Assembly: GCA_023459675.1 (NCBI GenBank)
Contig: JAEWTC010000002.1
Location: 1 to 15,125 of the forward strand
Source: Bacillota bacterium
GTDB taxonomy: Bacteria; Bacillota; Clostridia; Christensenellales; Aristaeellaceae
Direction: 5' to 3'
DNA length: 15,125 bases
Each line of letters starts with the position of its first letter. Position 1 is the first letter of the stretch. Position numbers and translations under genes: made by a program. Below are positions 1 to 6,863 of this stretch, in pieces. Below the pieces are notes generated by a model, which was not told the DNA's origin, did not search any database, and saw only the letters and a list, made by a program, of their open reading frames with translations.

Positions 1-372
1 GCCGGGGAGGACGATTGCGCGGGCGTCGGCATGATGGGCTATACGTACCACTTTCTGGCGCTGTATCCGGGCGAGCTGCGGCTGGTGCGCGGCCATGCGC
101 AGGCGCGCGGGCGCTTCCTTCCCCCGCTGGTTACGGAAACAGCGCTGGAGCGCCTTCCCTGGGCGGATGAAACGGCGTTCCTCCAACTGCGCGTGGAAAA
201 CGGCCGCGTCCGCTTTGCGGCCAGTTCGGACGGGAGCGTGTTTACGCCAGTCGGCGAATCCGCGCCGATGACCGCGGGCGGATGGACCAGCGCGCGGCCG
301 GGCATTTTCGCCATGAGCAAACAGGCGTCCGCAGGGTATGCGGACTTTGCGTATTGCAGGTTTTCAGATTGA
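1..372 (+). CDS. C-terminal part of a GH43-type glycosidase (concanavalin-like domain), 5' end outside window
   Basis: The reading frame is open from base 1 and stops at 370-372, so only the last 123 residues are present. They look like the beta-sandwich (concanavalin A-like) domain found at the C-terminus of GH43 beta-xylosidases/arabinosidases: alternating hydrophobic strands, the segment LQLRVENGRVRFAASSDG (family pattern: L.L.V......F.YS.DG), and the ending GYADFAYCRF, which matches the usual ADFDYFRY-like last strand. No catalytic residues are visible because the N-terminal domain lies upstream. In a pectin locus, a GH43 enzyme acting on arabinan or arabinoxylan side chains would fit. 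A free-standing DUF1349-like concanavalin protein is the main alternative. The fold assignment is fairly secure; the enzyme family is an inference. Confidence 0.6.
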   Translation, partial: AGEDDCAGVGMMGYTYHFLALYPGELRLVRGHAQARGRFLPPLVTETALERLPWADETAFLQLRVENGRVRFAASSDGSVFTPVGESAPMTAGGWTSARPGIFAMSKQASAGYADFAYCRFSD

Positions 373-405
373 TTCATAAGCCGGTTCTACCGGAAAAATG
401 GTCCG

Positions 406-433
406 CCCCGCAGCTTACCGCTGCGAGGCGGGG
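406..433 (-). terminator. Probable terminator of the GNAT gene
   Basis: Just past the GNAT stop codon (440-442, minus strand) lies a GC-rich stem. CCCC at 406-409 pairs with GGGG at 430-433, and GCAGC at 410-414 pairs with GCTGC at 420-424, with a five-base bulge at 425-429. On the minus strand it is followed after a few bases by five T's (complement of 394-398). The T run is short and offset, so termination may be partial. The same stem could also serve the gene ending at 372 on the plus strand, though it has no good U tract in that direction. Confidence 0.4.
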
Positions 434-439
434 TTTCGT

Positions 440-1321
440 CTACTCCGGTTTCCGCCACCACGTGGCGGTAGCGAAGGGGAAAAAGCCGATGCTGTAATAA
501 AACTGCTGCGAGGAGCCCACATAGGCGCGCGTTGCGCCAAGCTGCTGGCAGCGGCGCAGGCCTTCCAGCACGGCGGCGCGCCCGAGGCCGAGCCTGCGGT
601 AAGCCGGATCGGTGGCGACGGGTTCCACCAGCGCGCTTGTGCAGGCCGCGTCCTGCCACATGCCGCAATAGGATACAAAATCACCGCTGGGCGCAACGAC
701 CGCAATTTTGATGTTCAGGTTCACGTTGGGGCGTTCGAATTCCCGGGTAAAGCCGTCGTTCATCACAAAGGGGCCTTCGCCGTCCGCCTCGTGATTGAAG
801 CCTTTCCACAGCGCCTGCCCGTACTTGAAAAGATCGTACGTCTCCGCCATGCTGGTCAGCCGGAAGCCCTCCGGAAGCGATGGCGGGGCGAGTTCCAGGT
901 CCAGCGGGAACACCGCGTCGTAATCCTTATCCTGCGTGGCCACATACCCGTGCCGCCGGGCGGCGCTTTGCAAAGCCATGTCCCCGTCCGCAATCAGCAC
1001 GCCGCAGGCGCCGTCCTTGGCAAGCGCCCGGACGGCGTAGGCAAACATCTCTTCCTTGAGATACGCATAATCCGGCAGCACCGGCAAAAACGCGCCGCCA
1101 AGCCGGCAATCGTACGCGGCCATGGCAACCACACGGCCGCCCTCTTCCCAAAGGCCGATCCTTTCAAGCCCGCTCTCGTCCAGACAGCTGTGGGTAATCA
1201 TCCAATCCCAGCGCCCGAAATGAAAATTGTGATCGTTCAGCCGGATAAGAAAGCTGCGGATTTTGCCGTAATCCTCCCCGAACCTCGGCTCGGGCCGGTA
1301 GCATTGAAACGCAACGGGCAT
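440..1321 (-). CDS. GNAT family N-acetyltransferase, two-domain form
   Basis: A 293-residue cytoplasmic protein of the GNAT superfamily, which transfers an acyl group from acyl-CoA to an amine. The acetyl-CoA-binding motif A is clear near residues 241-249 (YRRLGLGRA, matching R/Q-x-x-G-x-G/A) and is followed by an amphipathic helix and the end VGSSQQFYYSIGFFP, typical of this fold. At almost twice the length of a single GNAT domain, it probably has a degenerate N-terminal GNAT-like half (about 1-130) plus the active C-terminal half. An ATG lies six bases further upstream (1327), but GGAGG sits only one base before it and seven bases before the ATG at 1321, so I chose 1321. The substrate cannot be told. 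It is transcribed away from the rhamnose mutarotase gene and has no obvious link to sugar use. Confidence 0.85.
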   Translation of the reverse strand: MPVAFQCYRPEPRFGEDYGKIRSFLIRLNDHNFHFGRWDWMITHSCLDESGLERIGLWEEGGRVVAMAAYDCRLGGAFLPVLPDYAYLKEEMFAYAVRALAKDGACGVLIADGDMALQSAARRHGYVATQDKDYDAVFPLDLELAPPSLPEGFRLTSMAETYDLFKYGQALWKGFNHEADGEGPFVMNDGFTREFERPNVNLNIKIAVVAPSGDFVSYCGMWQDAACTSALVEPVATDPAYRRLGLGRAAVLEGLRRCQQLGATRAYVGSSQQFYYSIGFFPFATATWWRKPE

Positions 1322-1377
1322 AGGCATACCTCCAGTTCCGAATACCGTTTGTTGTTCGATCGAATTGCCTGATGTTC

Positions 1378-1406
1378 ATCCTAGCAGACGACGATCGGTT
1401 ATGCAA
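1378..1406 (-). promoter_or_regulatory. Possible promoter of the GNAT gene
   Basis: On the minus strand TTGCAT (complement of 1401-1406) and TAGGAT (complement of 1378-1383) are separated by exactly 17 bases. Each box is an imperfect match to sigma-A consensus (3/6 and 4/6). The transcript leader would include the perfect palindrome TTCGATCGAA at 1355-1364. Confidence 0.3.
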
Positions 1407-1422
1407 TACGGCGGCAGGGTTA

Positions 1423-1451
1423 TTGTTTGCCATCGCTTCATTTGGTATCCT
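1423..1451 (+). promoter_or_regulatory. Possible promoter of the rhamnose mutarotase gene
   Basis: TTGTTT at 1423-1428 and TATCCT at 1446-1451 are spaced by 17 bases, about 60 bases upstream of the rhaM start. The match to consensus is only moderate, so this is a candidate. Some promoter is needed here, because the neighbouring gene on this side is transcribed in the opposite direction. Confidence 0.3.
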
Positions 1452-1513
1452 GTGCATGGGCGGCAAACCGCCGCGGAAATACGTTGCGCAAAACGGAGAG
1501 GCAGGAACCCCGC

Positions 1514-1831
1514 ATGGAGAAAAGGACATGGAAAGCGATCCTCAAGCCCGGCATGAAAGCGGAGTATAAAAGACGCCACGACGATATCTGGCCGGAGATG
1601 ACGGCGATGCTGAAAGAAGCGGGCGTTTGCAATTACACCATTTGGAACATCGGCGACGAGCTTTTCGGTTATTATGAGTGCGAAAAAGGAATTGCGCACG
1701 CCGCGAAGGTTCAGGCGGAAAGCCCGGTGGCCGCCCGGTGGAAGGAATATATGGACGACGTCATGATCATGATCCGTGATGAAACAACCGGCGCGCCCCT
1801 GATGCCGGAGCGGATGTTCACGCTGGACTGA
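1514..1831 (+). CDS. rhaM: L-rhamnose mutarotase
   Basis: A 105-residue cytoplasmic enzyme that interconverts the alpha and beta anomers of L-rhamnose, supplying the anomer used by rhamnose isomerase. The length matches the family (E. coli RhaM is 104 residues). The family residues fall at the same numbers as in E. coli: Tyr18 and His22 in EYKRRHDDIWPEM, and Trp76 in ARWKEYM. The YTIWN..DELFGYYE strand is also typical. The ATG at 1514 is preceded by AGGA at 1503-1506 with seven bases between. An in-frame ATG at 1427 would add 29 residues with no family counterpart and lacks this site. No rhamnose isomerase, kinase or aldolase gene is in the window. The gene faces the GH112/GH105 operon tail to tail. 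Free L-rhamnose is the expected product of those enzymes, which explains its place here. Confidence 0.95.
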   Translation: MEKRTWKAILKPGMKAEYKRRHDDIWPEMTAMLKEAGVCNYTIWNIGDELFGYYECEKGIAHAAKVQAESPVAARWKEYMDDVMIMIRDETTGAPLMPERMFTLD

Positions 1832-1852
1832 CCGCAGGACATACAATATAAA

Positions 1853-1886
1853 GGGCCGCCGGAACACCCGGCGGCCCGCTCTTTTT
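1853..1886 (+). terminator. Terminator between rhaM and the GH112 operon, possibly bidirectional
   Basis: A perfect 10-bp GC stem (GGGCCGCCGG at 1853-1862, CCGGCGGCCC at 1868-1877) with a five-base loop is followed by CTCTTTTT. This is a standard intrinsic terminator for rhaM. Read from the minus strand, the same hairpin lies 11 bases past the GH112 stop and is followed by CTTTATATT, a poorer U tract, so it may also end the long minus-strand operon. Confidence 0.85.
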
Positions 1887-1888
1887 CG

Positions 1889-4024
1889 TTATACGTCCAG
1901 AACCTGCATCGCGTCCGCATCCAGCCGGAAGGCGATCGTCTTCCCGCAAACGGTCACGGCGCCGCTCTGCGGTACGGACGTCTGGTTGGAAAGCGCCAGC
2001 TTGCCCGCCTTAGGATACCAGGCGCAATCCACAAACGGAGTATCGGGCAGCGTATCGTGCGCGGCCTTGCCCGCGAGCAGCAGCAACAGCAGCCGCGCGC
2101 TCTGCGCGCCGTAGCGCCAGCCGCCCGCGTAGAACCCCTGCCCCTTGCCAAACGCATGGCGGGTGAGCGCAAGCCGCCCCTGTTCCGCAAGCCAAACCTC
2201 GGTATCGGGCGAATCCAGGTACGCCGTTTCGTGCGCGGGCAAGACCGCGCCCAGCGCGGCAACCGCCTCCGGCGTTCTCACATCGGCCTGCCAATTCCCA
2301 TGGCAGCTGTGCTCGCCCAGGTTCACGCCCAGAATAGCGGACAGGCGCAGCTTGTTGGCATACCCTTCCACAACGGAAGGCTCGTTCACGCCCAGGAACG
2401 TGCCGCCTCGGTACACGAACGCCGTAACGGCTTCCAGCACCTGCGGATCGTTCCACAGCTCCCCGCCGCTCCACGCCGTGCCCCGGCGCCCCGCGCAGAT
2501 GACGGCGTCCGCATCGTTGAGCGCGCCGTTTTTCACGTCCTCAAAGCCGATAAACGATACGTCCAGGGGAAGCCCGGCCAGGCATTCGAGGATGTGGATC
2601 AGATCGTGGTCGCACACCTCGTGGAAATGCCCGGACAGCGTCCAGGAGCGGAGTTTGCCCCACGCGGTGAGCACCGCCACCTTACAGGGCAGCGCGTGAA
2701 CGCTTCCCGCCGCGTGCAGCGCCCTGATGCGGCGGAACTCGCCGCCGATCGTTTCCACGCTGTTTACGAAATCGGGAAACCCTTCGGTCAGGTGCAGATA
2801 TCCGCCCAACCCGAACCGTTCCACAGGGCAGCGCAGCAGCGCGCGGCGCACCTGCCGCCAGTAGTTTCTCGCGTCGCGGCCGGGATCGCCGCCTTCCATG
2901 AAGGTTGGCGCGCCGCCAAGCCCCACCGGAAACAAATAGGGATGCAGGCGGATTTCATGCACCGGCACGGGCGCCCCGGCGCACAGGCGCACCTCGAACC
3001 CCGAGAACACGCATTTGATCAGCCCGTCGAAATTCATTTGCGGAAACCGCCCGTTGTACGGCTCCATGCCAATCCAGCTGTCGTCGTAAAACACGTACGC
3101 CTTCTTGCCGTACCGGTGTACGATATCGGTCAGCTCCCGGGTCAGGCGGCAGACAAACTCCTGCACGAACTGCATCCAGGCCCGCATCGCCTCGCTGGGC
3201 GCGTCGTGCCCGGGGCTGCGCCTGCCGCCGCGGATAAAGTCCTCCGCCGTCAGGAAAACGCCCGTTTCGTTTTCAAACGCGGCAAGCATGCTCGTACTTA
3301 CGGTGAAATCATAGCTTGCCCAATCTGAAAACAGCGAGCGCTTGCGGGGATCGGAGCCCCAAATCCACGCGAAGTTGTAGAACAGCGACGTAAACCGCAC
3401 GATGTTCACCGTCGGGTTTTCCTCGCACCAGGCGGCAAGCCATTCCTTCAGGTAGGCCTGCGCCTCCGGATGTACGGGGTCCAGCTGCATAAGGTGCTCG
3501 GCATCCCAGTGGTTGGTGGTGTGGTTGTACATGGAAATTTCTTCCCAGATGCGCCACGCGAAAAAGCTGACCGTATAGCTGTGCCACGCGCGGCCGCGCA
3601 CGAGAACGCTTTGCGAAGCGGCGTCGTACGCCCAGTTGCCGGCCGCGAGGGGCGCGTTTTCCGTACGGTCGAACACCTGCCAGCGGGAAAGGGAATCGGG
3701 GGCGTCGTTAACGGCGAACTGTTCCTTGAAAAAATCCGCGGTCAGCGGGATGAAAAGCGGCTCGCCCGTGCAGACGCGCGGCGCGGTAGAGAGAATGCAC
3801 TGCTGGCGGCAATCGGGGTGCTGCGCAATCCAGCGGTTATGCTGACGGATGACGCACAGGGTTTTATAGATGGAGTAACCCGCCGAAAGGATGTCCGCCG
3901 AAAGGGTGGTCCCGTCGCTGTCCCGGATGGCGTCGGCGCCCCAGCGTTTGGCCAGCGACAGCGTAAGCGCTTCATAGCCCGCCTCGCCGGGCAGGGTAAA
4001 GCCTCCGCTTTTCAGGTCGTCCAT
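1889..4024 (-). CDS. GH112 phosphorylase, likely D-galactosyl-beta-1,4-L-rhamnose phosphorylase
   Basis: A 711-residue cytoplasmic enzyme of glycoside hydrolase family 112. The family phosphorolyses beta-galactosides to galactose-1-phosphate plus a free acceptor sugar, and full-length members are about 700-750 residues. Diagnostic stretches are GFTLPGEAGYEALTL (8-22), RDSDGT (34-39), WEEISMYNHTTN (160-171), RFTSLFYNFAWIWGS (210-224), AYVFYDDSW (309-317, where Asp314 aligns with the catalytic acid of the bifidobacterial enzyme as I recall it), CVFSGFEVRLCAG (338-350), and HEIRLHPYLFPVGLGG (356-371). After the barrel comes a Rossmann-like trimerisation region (AVLTAWGKLRSW) and a small C-terminal beta domain. 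Known members act on lacto-N-biose/galacto-N-biose or on galactosyl-beta-1,4-rhamnose. Sequence alone does not let me choose, but the GH105 gene ending four bases upstream and the rhamnose mutarotase next door favour the rhamnose type. Its ribosome binding site (GGAGG at 4034-4038) lies inside the end of the GH105 gene, suggesting translational coupling. Confidence 0.95.
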   Translation of the reverse strand: MDDLKSGGFTLPGEAGYEALTLSLAKRWGADAIRDSDGTTLSADILSAGYSIYKTLCVIRQHNRWIAQHPDCRQQCILSTAPRVCTGEPLFIPLTADFFKEQFAVNDAPDSLSRWQVFDRTENAPLAAGNWAYDAASQSVLVRGRAWHSYTVSFFAWRIWEEISMYNHTTNHWDAEHLMQLDPVHPEAQAYLKEWLAAWCEENPTVNIVRFTSLFYNFAWIWGSDPRKRSLFSDWASYDFTVSTSMLAAFENETGVFLTAEDFIRGGRRSPGHDAPSEAMRAWMQFVQEFVCRLTRELTDIVHRYGKKAYVFYDDSWIGMEPYNGRFPQMNFDGLIKCVFSGFEVRLCAGAPVPVHEIRLHPYLFPVGLGGAPTFMEGGDPGRDARNYWRQVRRALLRCPVERFGLGGYLHLTEGFPDFVNSVETIGGEFRRIRALHAAGSVHALPCKVAVLTAWGKLRSWTLSGHFHEVCDHDLIHILECLAGLPLDVSFIGFEDVKNGALNDADAVICAGRRGTAWSGGELWNDPQVLEAVTAFVYRGGTFLGVNEPSVVEGYANKLRLSAILGVNLGEHSCHGNWQADVRTPEAVAALGAVLPAHETAYLDSPDTEVWLAEQGRLALTRHAFGKGQGFYAGGWRYGAQSARLLLLLLAGKAAHDTLPDTPFVDCAWYPKAGKLALSNQTSVPQSGAVTVCGKTIAFRLDADAMQVLDV

Positions 4025-4028
4025 GCCG

Positions 4029-5054
4029 TTATTCCTCCGTTTTCACGATTGCCGCCAGGAACGCAAGCGCGAGCCCCTGGCCCCAGCCCTGCGTCCAGCT
4101 GCGGGAAATGCGCCGGTAGCCTTCCAGGTCGTTCATGACGGCGGTGCCGCCGGACACGTTGAGCACGCGCCCGTCCGCGGTGATGTTTTGAAGAATGGCC
4201 GCATATGCTTTCCGCACATAGGGAATGTGCAGGGGATTATCATTTCGAATCATCGCGGCGGCGATGCCGCAGGAGGCGGAAACCTCCTCGTAGCTTTCAC
4301 CGTCCGTCAGCACCGTGCGCCAGAGGCCGCCGTCGGTTTGCAGCTTCTTAAGGCCGGAAAGCTGGTCGCGCAGGGAGCAGTCGATATCCATAAACGGCGG
4401 ATACAGGTACGGCTCGGGCAGGGTGTGCTTGACCATCGACATGGTATAGGCCGCCCAAGCGTTGGCGCGCCCCCAGAAGAAGCCGGACATATGGTCTTTC
4501 TTGATGTTGTTGTAGCCATGGTACCAAAGGCCCGTGGCCTGGTCCTGCAAATACTCGATATGCCGCGCGTACTGGTGCAGCGCGTCCTGCACAAGGGCTT
4601 GATCGCCCGTGAGCACGCCGTAGCGCAGCATGAAATACGCGGCCATGAACAGCGTGTCGGCCCACGCCTGTTCCGGAAAATCGTTCTTCACGGATACGGT
4701 GTGCTGCAAAACCCGGTCGTTAAAGCGCAGCGCATGATTTTGCAGATAATCAATTTTTTGCGCCGCGATTTTTAGATAGCGGTCATCCCCCGTCGCCTGA
4801 TGGAGCGTGAGCAGGCAGTGCCCCATGGCGCAGGTGTTGACCGTCCAATGCGGAAGACCCAGCGCGATCAGCTGGTCCACGCGTTCTTTCAGCAGCTCCA
4901 AAAAATCCTGCCGCCCCGTTGCCTCAAAGGCGCGGGCAACGCCGTAATACGCCACGCCGCAGGGCCAGTCCCACGGCAGATCCATTTCCATGGTTTTTTG
5001 CACCACGGTCCCCATCACGCCGGGCAGCGCTTCACGGTTTCCATCCAGTTTCAT
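4029..5054 (-). CDS. GH105 unsaturated rhamnogalacturonyl hydrolase (YteR-like)
   Basis: A 341-residue protein of the GH88/GH105 (alpha/alpha)6-barrel group. These enzymes hydrate and release the 4,5-unsaturated galacturonyl residue that pectate/rhamnogalacturonan lyases leave at the non-reducing end. Family marks are WDWPCGVAYYGVARA near the N-terminus, WADTLFMA at 131-138 (Asp133 lies where YteR has catalytic Asp143), YNNIKKDHMSGFFWGRANAW at 181-200, DGESYEEVSASCGIAAAM, and SWTQGWGQGLALAF near the C-terminus. No signal peptide is seen, so it works on imported oligosaccharides. A GTG six bases upstream (5060) touches the GGAG directly, whereas ATG at 5054 has five bases of spacing, so I chose ATG. 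It sits between the importer genes and GH112. Removing the unsaturated uronate would expose a rhamnose that may still carry beta-1,4-galactose, the substrate proposed for GH112. Confidence 0.93.
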   Translation of the reverse strand: MKLDGNREALPGVMGTVVQKTMEMDLPWDWPCGVAYYGVARAFEATGRQDFLELLKERVDQLIALGLPHWTVNTCAMGHCLLTLHQATGDDRYLKIAAQKIDYLQNHALRFNDRVLQHTVSVKNDFPEQAWADTLFMAAYFMLRYGVLTGDQALVQDALHQYARHIEYLQDQATGLWYHGYNNIKKDHMSGFFWGRANAWAAYTMSMVKHTLPEPYLYPPFMDIDCSLRDQLSGLKKLQTDGGLWRTVLTDGESYEEVSASCGIAAAMIRNDNPLHIPYVRKAYAAILQNITADGRVLNVSGGTAVMNDLEGYRRISRSWTQGWGQGLALAFLAAIVKTEE

Positions 5055-5103
5055 AGGCACTCCTTCGGGTTTTCGATCTGCGAAATCCGGGTTATCCTTG
5101 CGA

Positions 5104-5170
5104 AACCAAAGCCAAAAGGACGCCCCCTTGTCCTTTGGGAGCGAAGGGGACGTCCCGGCAGGCTTTGGTT
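5104..5170 (-). repeat. Long compound stem-loop between the solute-binding-protein and GH105 genes
   Basis: The 121-base gap holds nested inverted repeats. The outer arms AACCAAAGCC (5104-5113) and GGCTTTGGTT (5161-5170) pair perfectly over 10 bp. The inner arms GGACG (5118-5122) with CGTCC (5151-5155) and CCCCTT (5124-5129) with AAGGGG (5144-5149) add 11 bp around one C-A mismatch. No T run follows in the minus direction, so it is more likely an mRNA-stabilising or partly terminating element that keeps the abundant binding-protein message above that of the enzymes. An alternative pairing, CCAAAAGGA (5112-5120) with TCCTTTGG (5131-5138), would exclude the main fold. It could also be one copy of a dispersed repeat family. 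Confidence 0.75.
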
Positions 5171-5175
5171 ACGGC

Positions 5176-6831
5176 TTACTCGTGTACGGGAAGCTTGGTG
5201 GTGTTCCCGGCTTCGTACGCGGCAAGGCGCTCGTCGATGATGGCCTGGTAGCCGGCTTCCAGATACTTCTGGCTCAGCTCGGCATACAGGGCGTCAAATT
5301 CTTCCGGCGCGCATTTGGTGAGCTGCACGCTGTATTCCTGGTACAGGCTCAACAGCGTTGCGTTGAATTCGCCCTCGCTGGCAATCGCAACGGCGAACAC
5401 CGGATCGGAATACGCCCAGCCGTTATCCGCGATTTCCTTGAGCTTATAGTAGTTGTCGATCAGCGCCTGGGTGAAGTCCTGCGGCAGGCCCTGGGGCGCG
5501 ATGGCCGCGATCGTCTGCTCGATGGTGCCGACTTTCTTGGAGGCGTGCACGGCGCAGGCCATGTCGATGTTCATGTTGTGGTTGAGCATTTCCGGGCCGC
5601 GGTAATCGCCGTTGACCACGGGCAGGCCGGCGTCGTTGAGCGTATAGGTGACGCCTTCGATGCCGCTTTCGAGCACTGCGAGGGTTTCAGGCTGCGCCAG
5701 CCACTCCAGGTACATCCAGGCGGCTTTCAGCTGGTCGGGGGTGGCAAGCGAGGAGAAGCCCACGATCATGCCGAAGGGGTTGTCCGCGCGGAACTGCGGG
5801 TAATCCACAACGCCGGGCTCGAGCACCCATTCCGGGGGCACGATAGCCAGTTCGGCGCCGGGGTTGTTTTCATAGAACGCGGTCAGCCAGGCGACGTTGC
5901 CGGACATATAGCCGCCGTAGGAGAAGCTCTTGCCGTTGATGAAATCGGTCTGGTGCTGGGATGCGCCGCCGCTGCCGCTCAGCTCAGCCAGGTCGAGTTC
6001 ATATTCGGGGGAATAGAAGCCCATGTTGTATTCGGCGTTCTGCCGCTTCAGGAGCTTATAGGTGGGTTCCCAGCTGAGGCTGGCGGTGCCAAGGCTGGAG
6101 TGCATGGCCCATTCGGATTCCGCCACCGGGAAATCGCGGAACGCGAAGTTGGTGACGTAGGCCGATTTGGGGATCATCAGGCCCAGCGGGTGTTCCGCGT
6201 ACGCGCCCTGCACAGCCTTGATGGCGGCGACGTATTCGGCATAGTTGGTGGGCGTGGCAATGCCAAGCGCGTCCAGCCAGTCTTTGCGGTACATCGTCAC
6301 ATAGGTGAAGGTGGTGTTGTAGTAGGGGCGCTCAGTCAGCACGAAGTAGGTTTCGCCGCCGATATCGGTGTAGCTGAGCTGGTTGTTCTTGACCATCGCC
6401 GCGTAGTAGGTGGGCGCGACCTGGGCAAACGCGTCCAGATCAATCACCTGCATGGCGCCGTCGCTGGCCCACTGGGCAACTTTGGGATAGTCGTATTCCA
6501 TGAGGATCGTGGGGGTTTCGCCGGCCGCGATCAAGAGGGAATACTTGGTCATGACGTCGCCGCGGGGGATGGCCACGTATTCGACGGTTACGTTGTACTT
6601 GTCGCCGAATTCGGACTGCACCCATTTGGTCCAGTAGTTGTCGTCAACGGGGGGATAGCCCTCCTTGGAACGGTCGTAAACGGGAACCGTGATCTTGACG
6701 TTCTCTGCAAACGGCTCCGCGGCGATTGTGCCGCTGGCGGCGGGTTTGGCTTCCTCAGCCAGCGCTGCCGCAGGCAGGATCATGCTGAGAACCATAACCA
6801 CGGCGAGCAGGGTGGTTAACCATTTTTTCAT
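5176..6831 (-). CDS. Extracellular solute-binding protein of a carbohydrate (CUT1, LplA/YtcQ-type) ABC importer
   Basis: A 551-residue exported sugar-binding protein, likely the receptor for rhamnogalacturonan-derived oligosaccharides. Residues 1-25 form a Sec signal peptide (KK, hydrophobic core, then AAALA before EE), with predicted signal peptidase I cleavage after Ala25. There is no cysteine in the lipobox position, so it is not an obvious lipoprotein. The mature part shows family-1 binding-protein traits: VYDRSKEGYPPVDDNYWTKW near the start, a DVMTKYSLLIAAGETP strand-helix, TMYRKDWLDALGIATPTNY, and GFSSLATPDQLKAAWMYLEW. Its length (about 550) is typical of the large LplA/YtcQ subgroup that binds oligosaccharides. 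AAGGAGAG lies about seven bases before the ATG. It follows the second permease gene by 32 bases and precedes the hydrolase genes across a long hairpin. Confidence 0.92.
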   Translation of the reverse strand: MKKWLTTLLAVVMVLSMILPAAALAEEAKPAASGTIAAEPFAENVKITVPVYDRSKEGYPPVDDNYWTKWVQSEFGDKYNVTVEYVAIPRGDVMTKYSLLIAAGETPTILMEYDYPKVAQWASDGAMQVIDLDAFAQVAPTYYAAMVKNNQLSYTDIGGETYFVLTERPYYNTTFTYVTMYRKDWLDALGIATPTNYAEYVAAIKAVQGAYAEHPLGLMIPKSAYVTNFAFRDFPVAESEWAMHSSLGTASLSWEPTYKLLKRQNAEYNMGFYSPEYELDLAELSGSGGASQHQTDFINGKSFSYGGYMSGNVAWLTAFYENNPGAELAIVPPEWVLEPGVVDYPQFRADNPFGMIVGFSSLATPDQLKAAWMYLEWLAQPETLAVLESGIEGVTYTLNDAGLPVVNGDYRGPEMLNHNMNIDMACAVHASKKVGTIEQTIAAIAPQGLPQDFTQALIDNYYKLKEIADNGWAYSDPVFAVAIASEGEFNATLLSLYQEYSVQLTKCAPEEFDALYAELSQKYLEAGYQAIIDERLAAYEAGNTTKLPVHE

Positions 6832-6863
6832 GTGTTTCTCTCCTTTTCTTTTTATGATGAAGA

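Noticed and set aside
381..393. Small hairpin CCGGT-TCT-ACCGG after the GH43-like gene
   Set aside because: A five-base-pair stem followed by A's on the plus strand is too weak to call a terminator for that gene.
1355..1364. Perfect palindrome TTCGATCGAA in the leader of the GNAT gene
   Set aside because: Ten bases with a CGATCG core can arise by chance in G+C-rich DNA, and no second copy or clear promoter geometry supports an operator.
2057..3328. 423-codon plus-strand open frame opposite the GH112 gene
   Set aside because: It is antisense to an unmistakable GH112 coding sequence, is rich in Arg/Ala/Pro/His as expected of a shadow in G+C-rich DNA, and has no family resemblance.
4990..6819. 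609-codon plus-strand open frame opposite the solute-binding-protein gene
   Set aside because: It runs antisense to the binding protein and shows repetitive Gly/Val/His composition typical of a reverse-complement shadow; no credible start site or domain.
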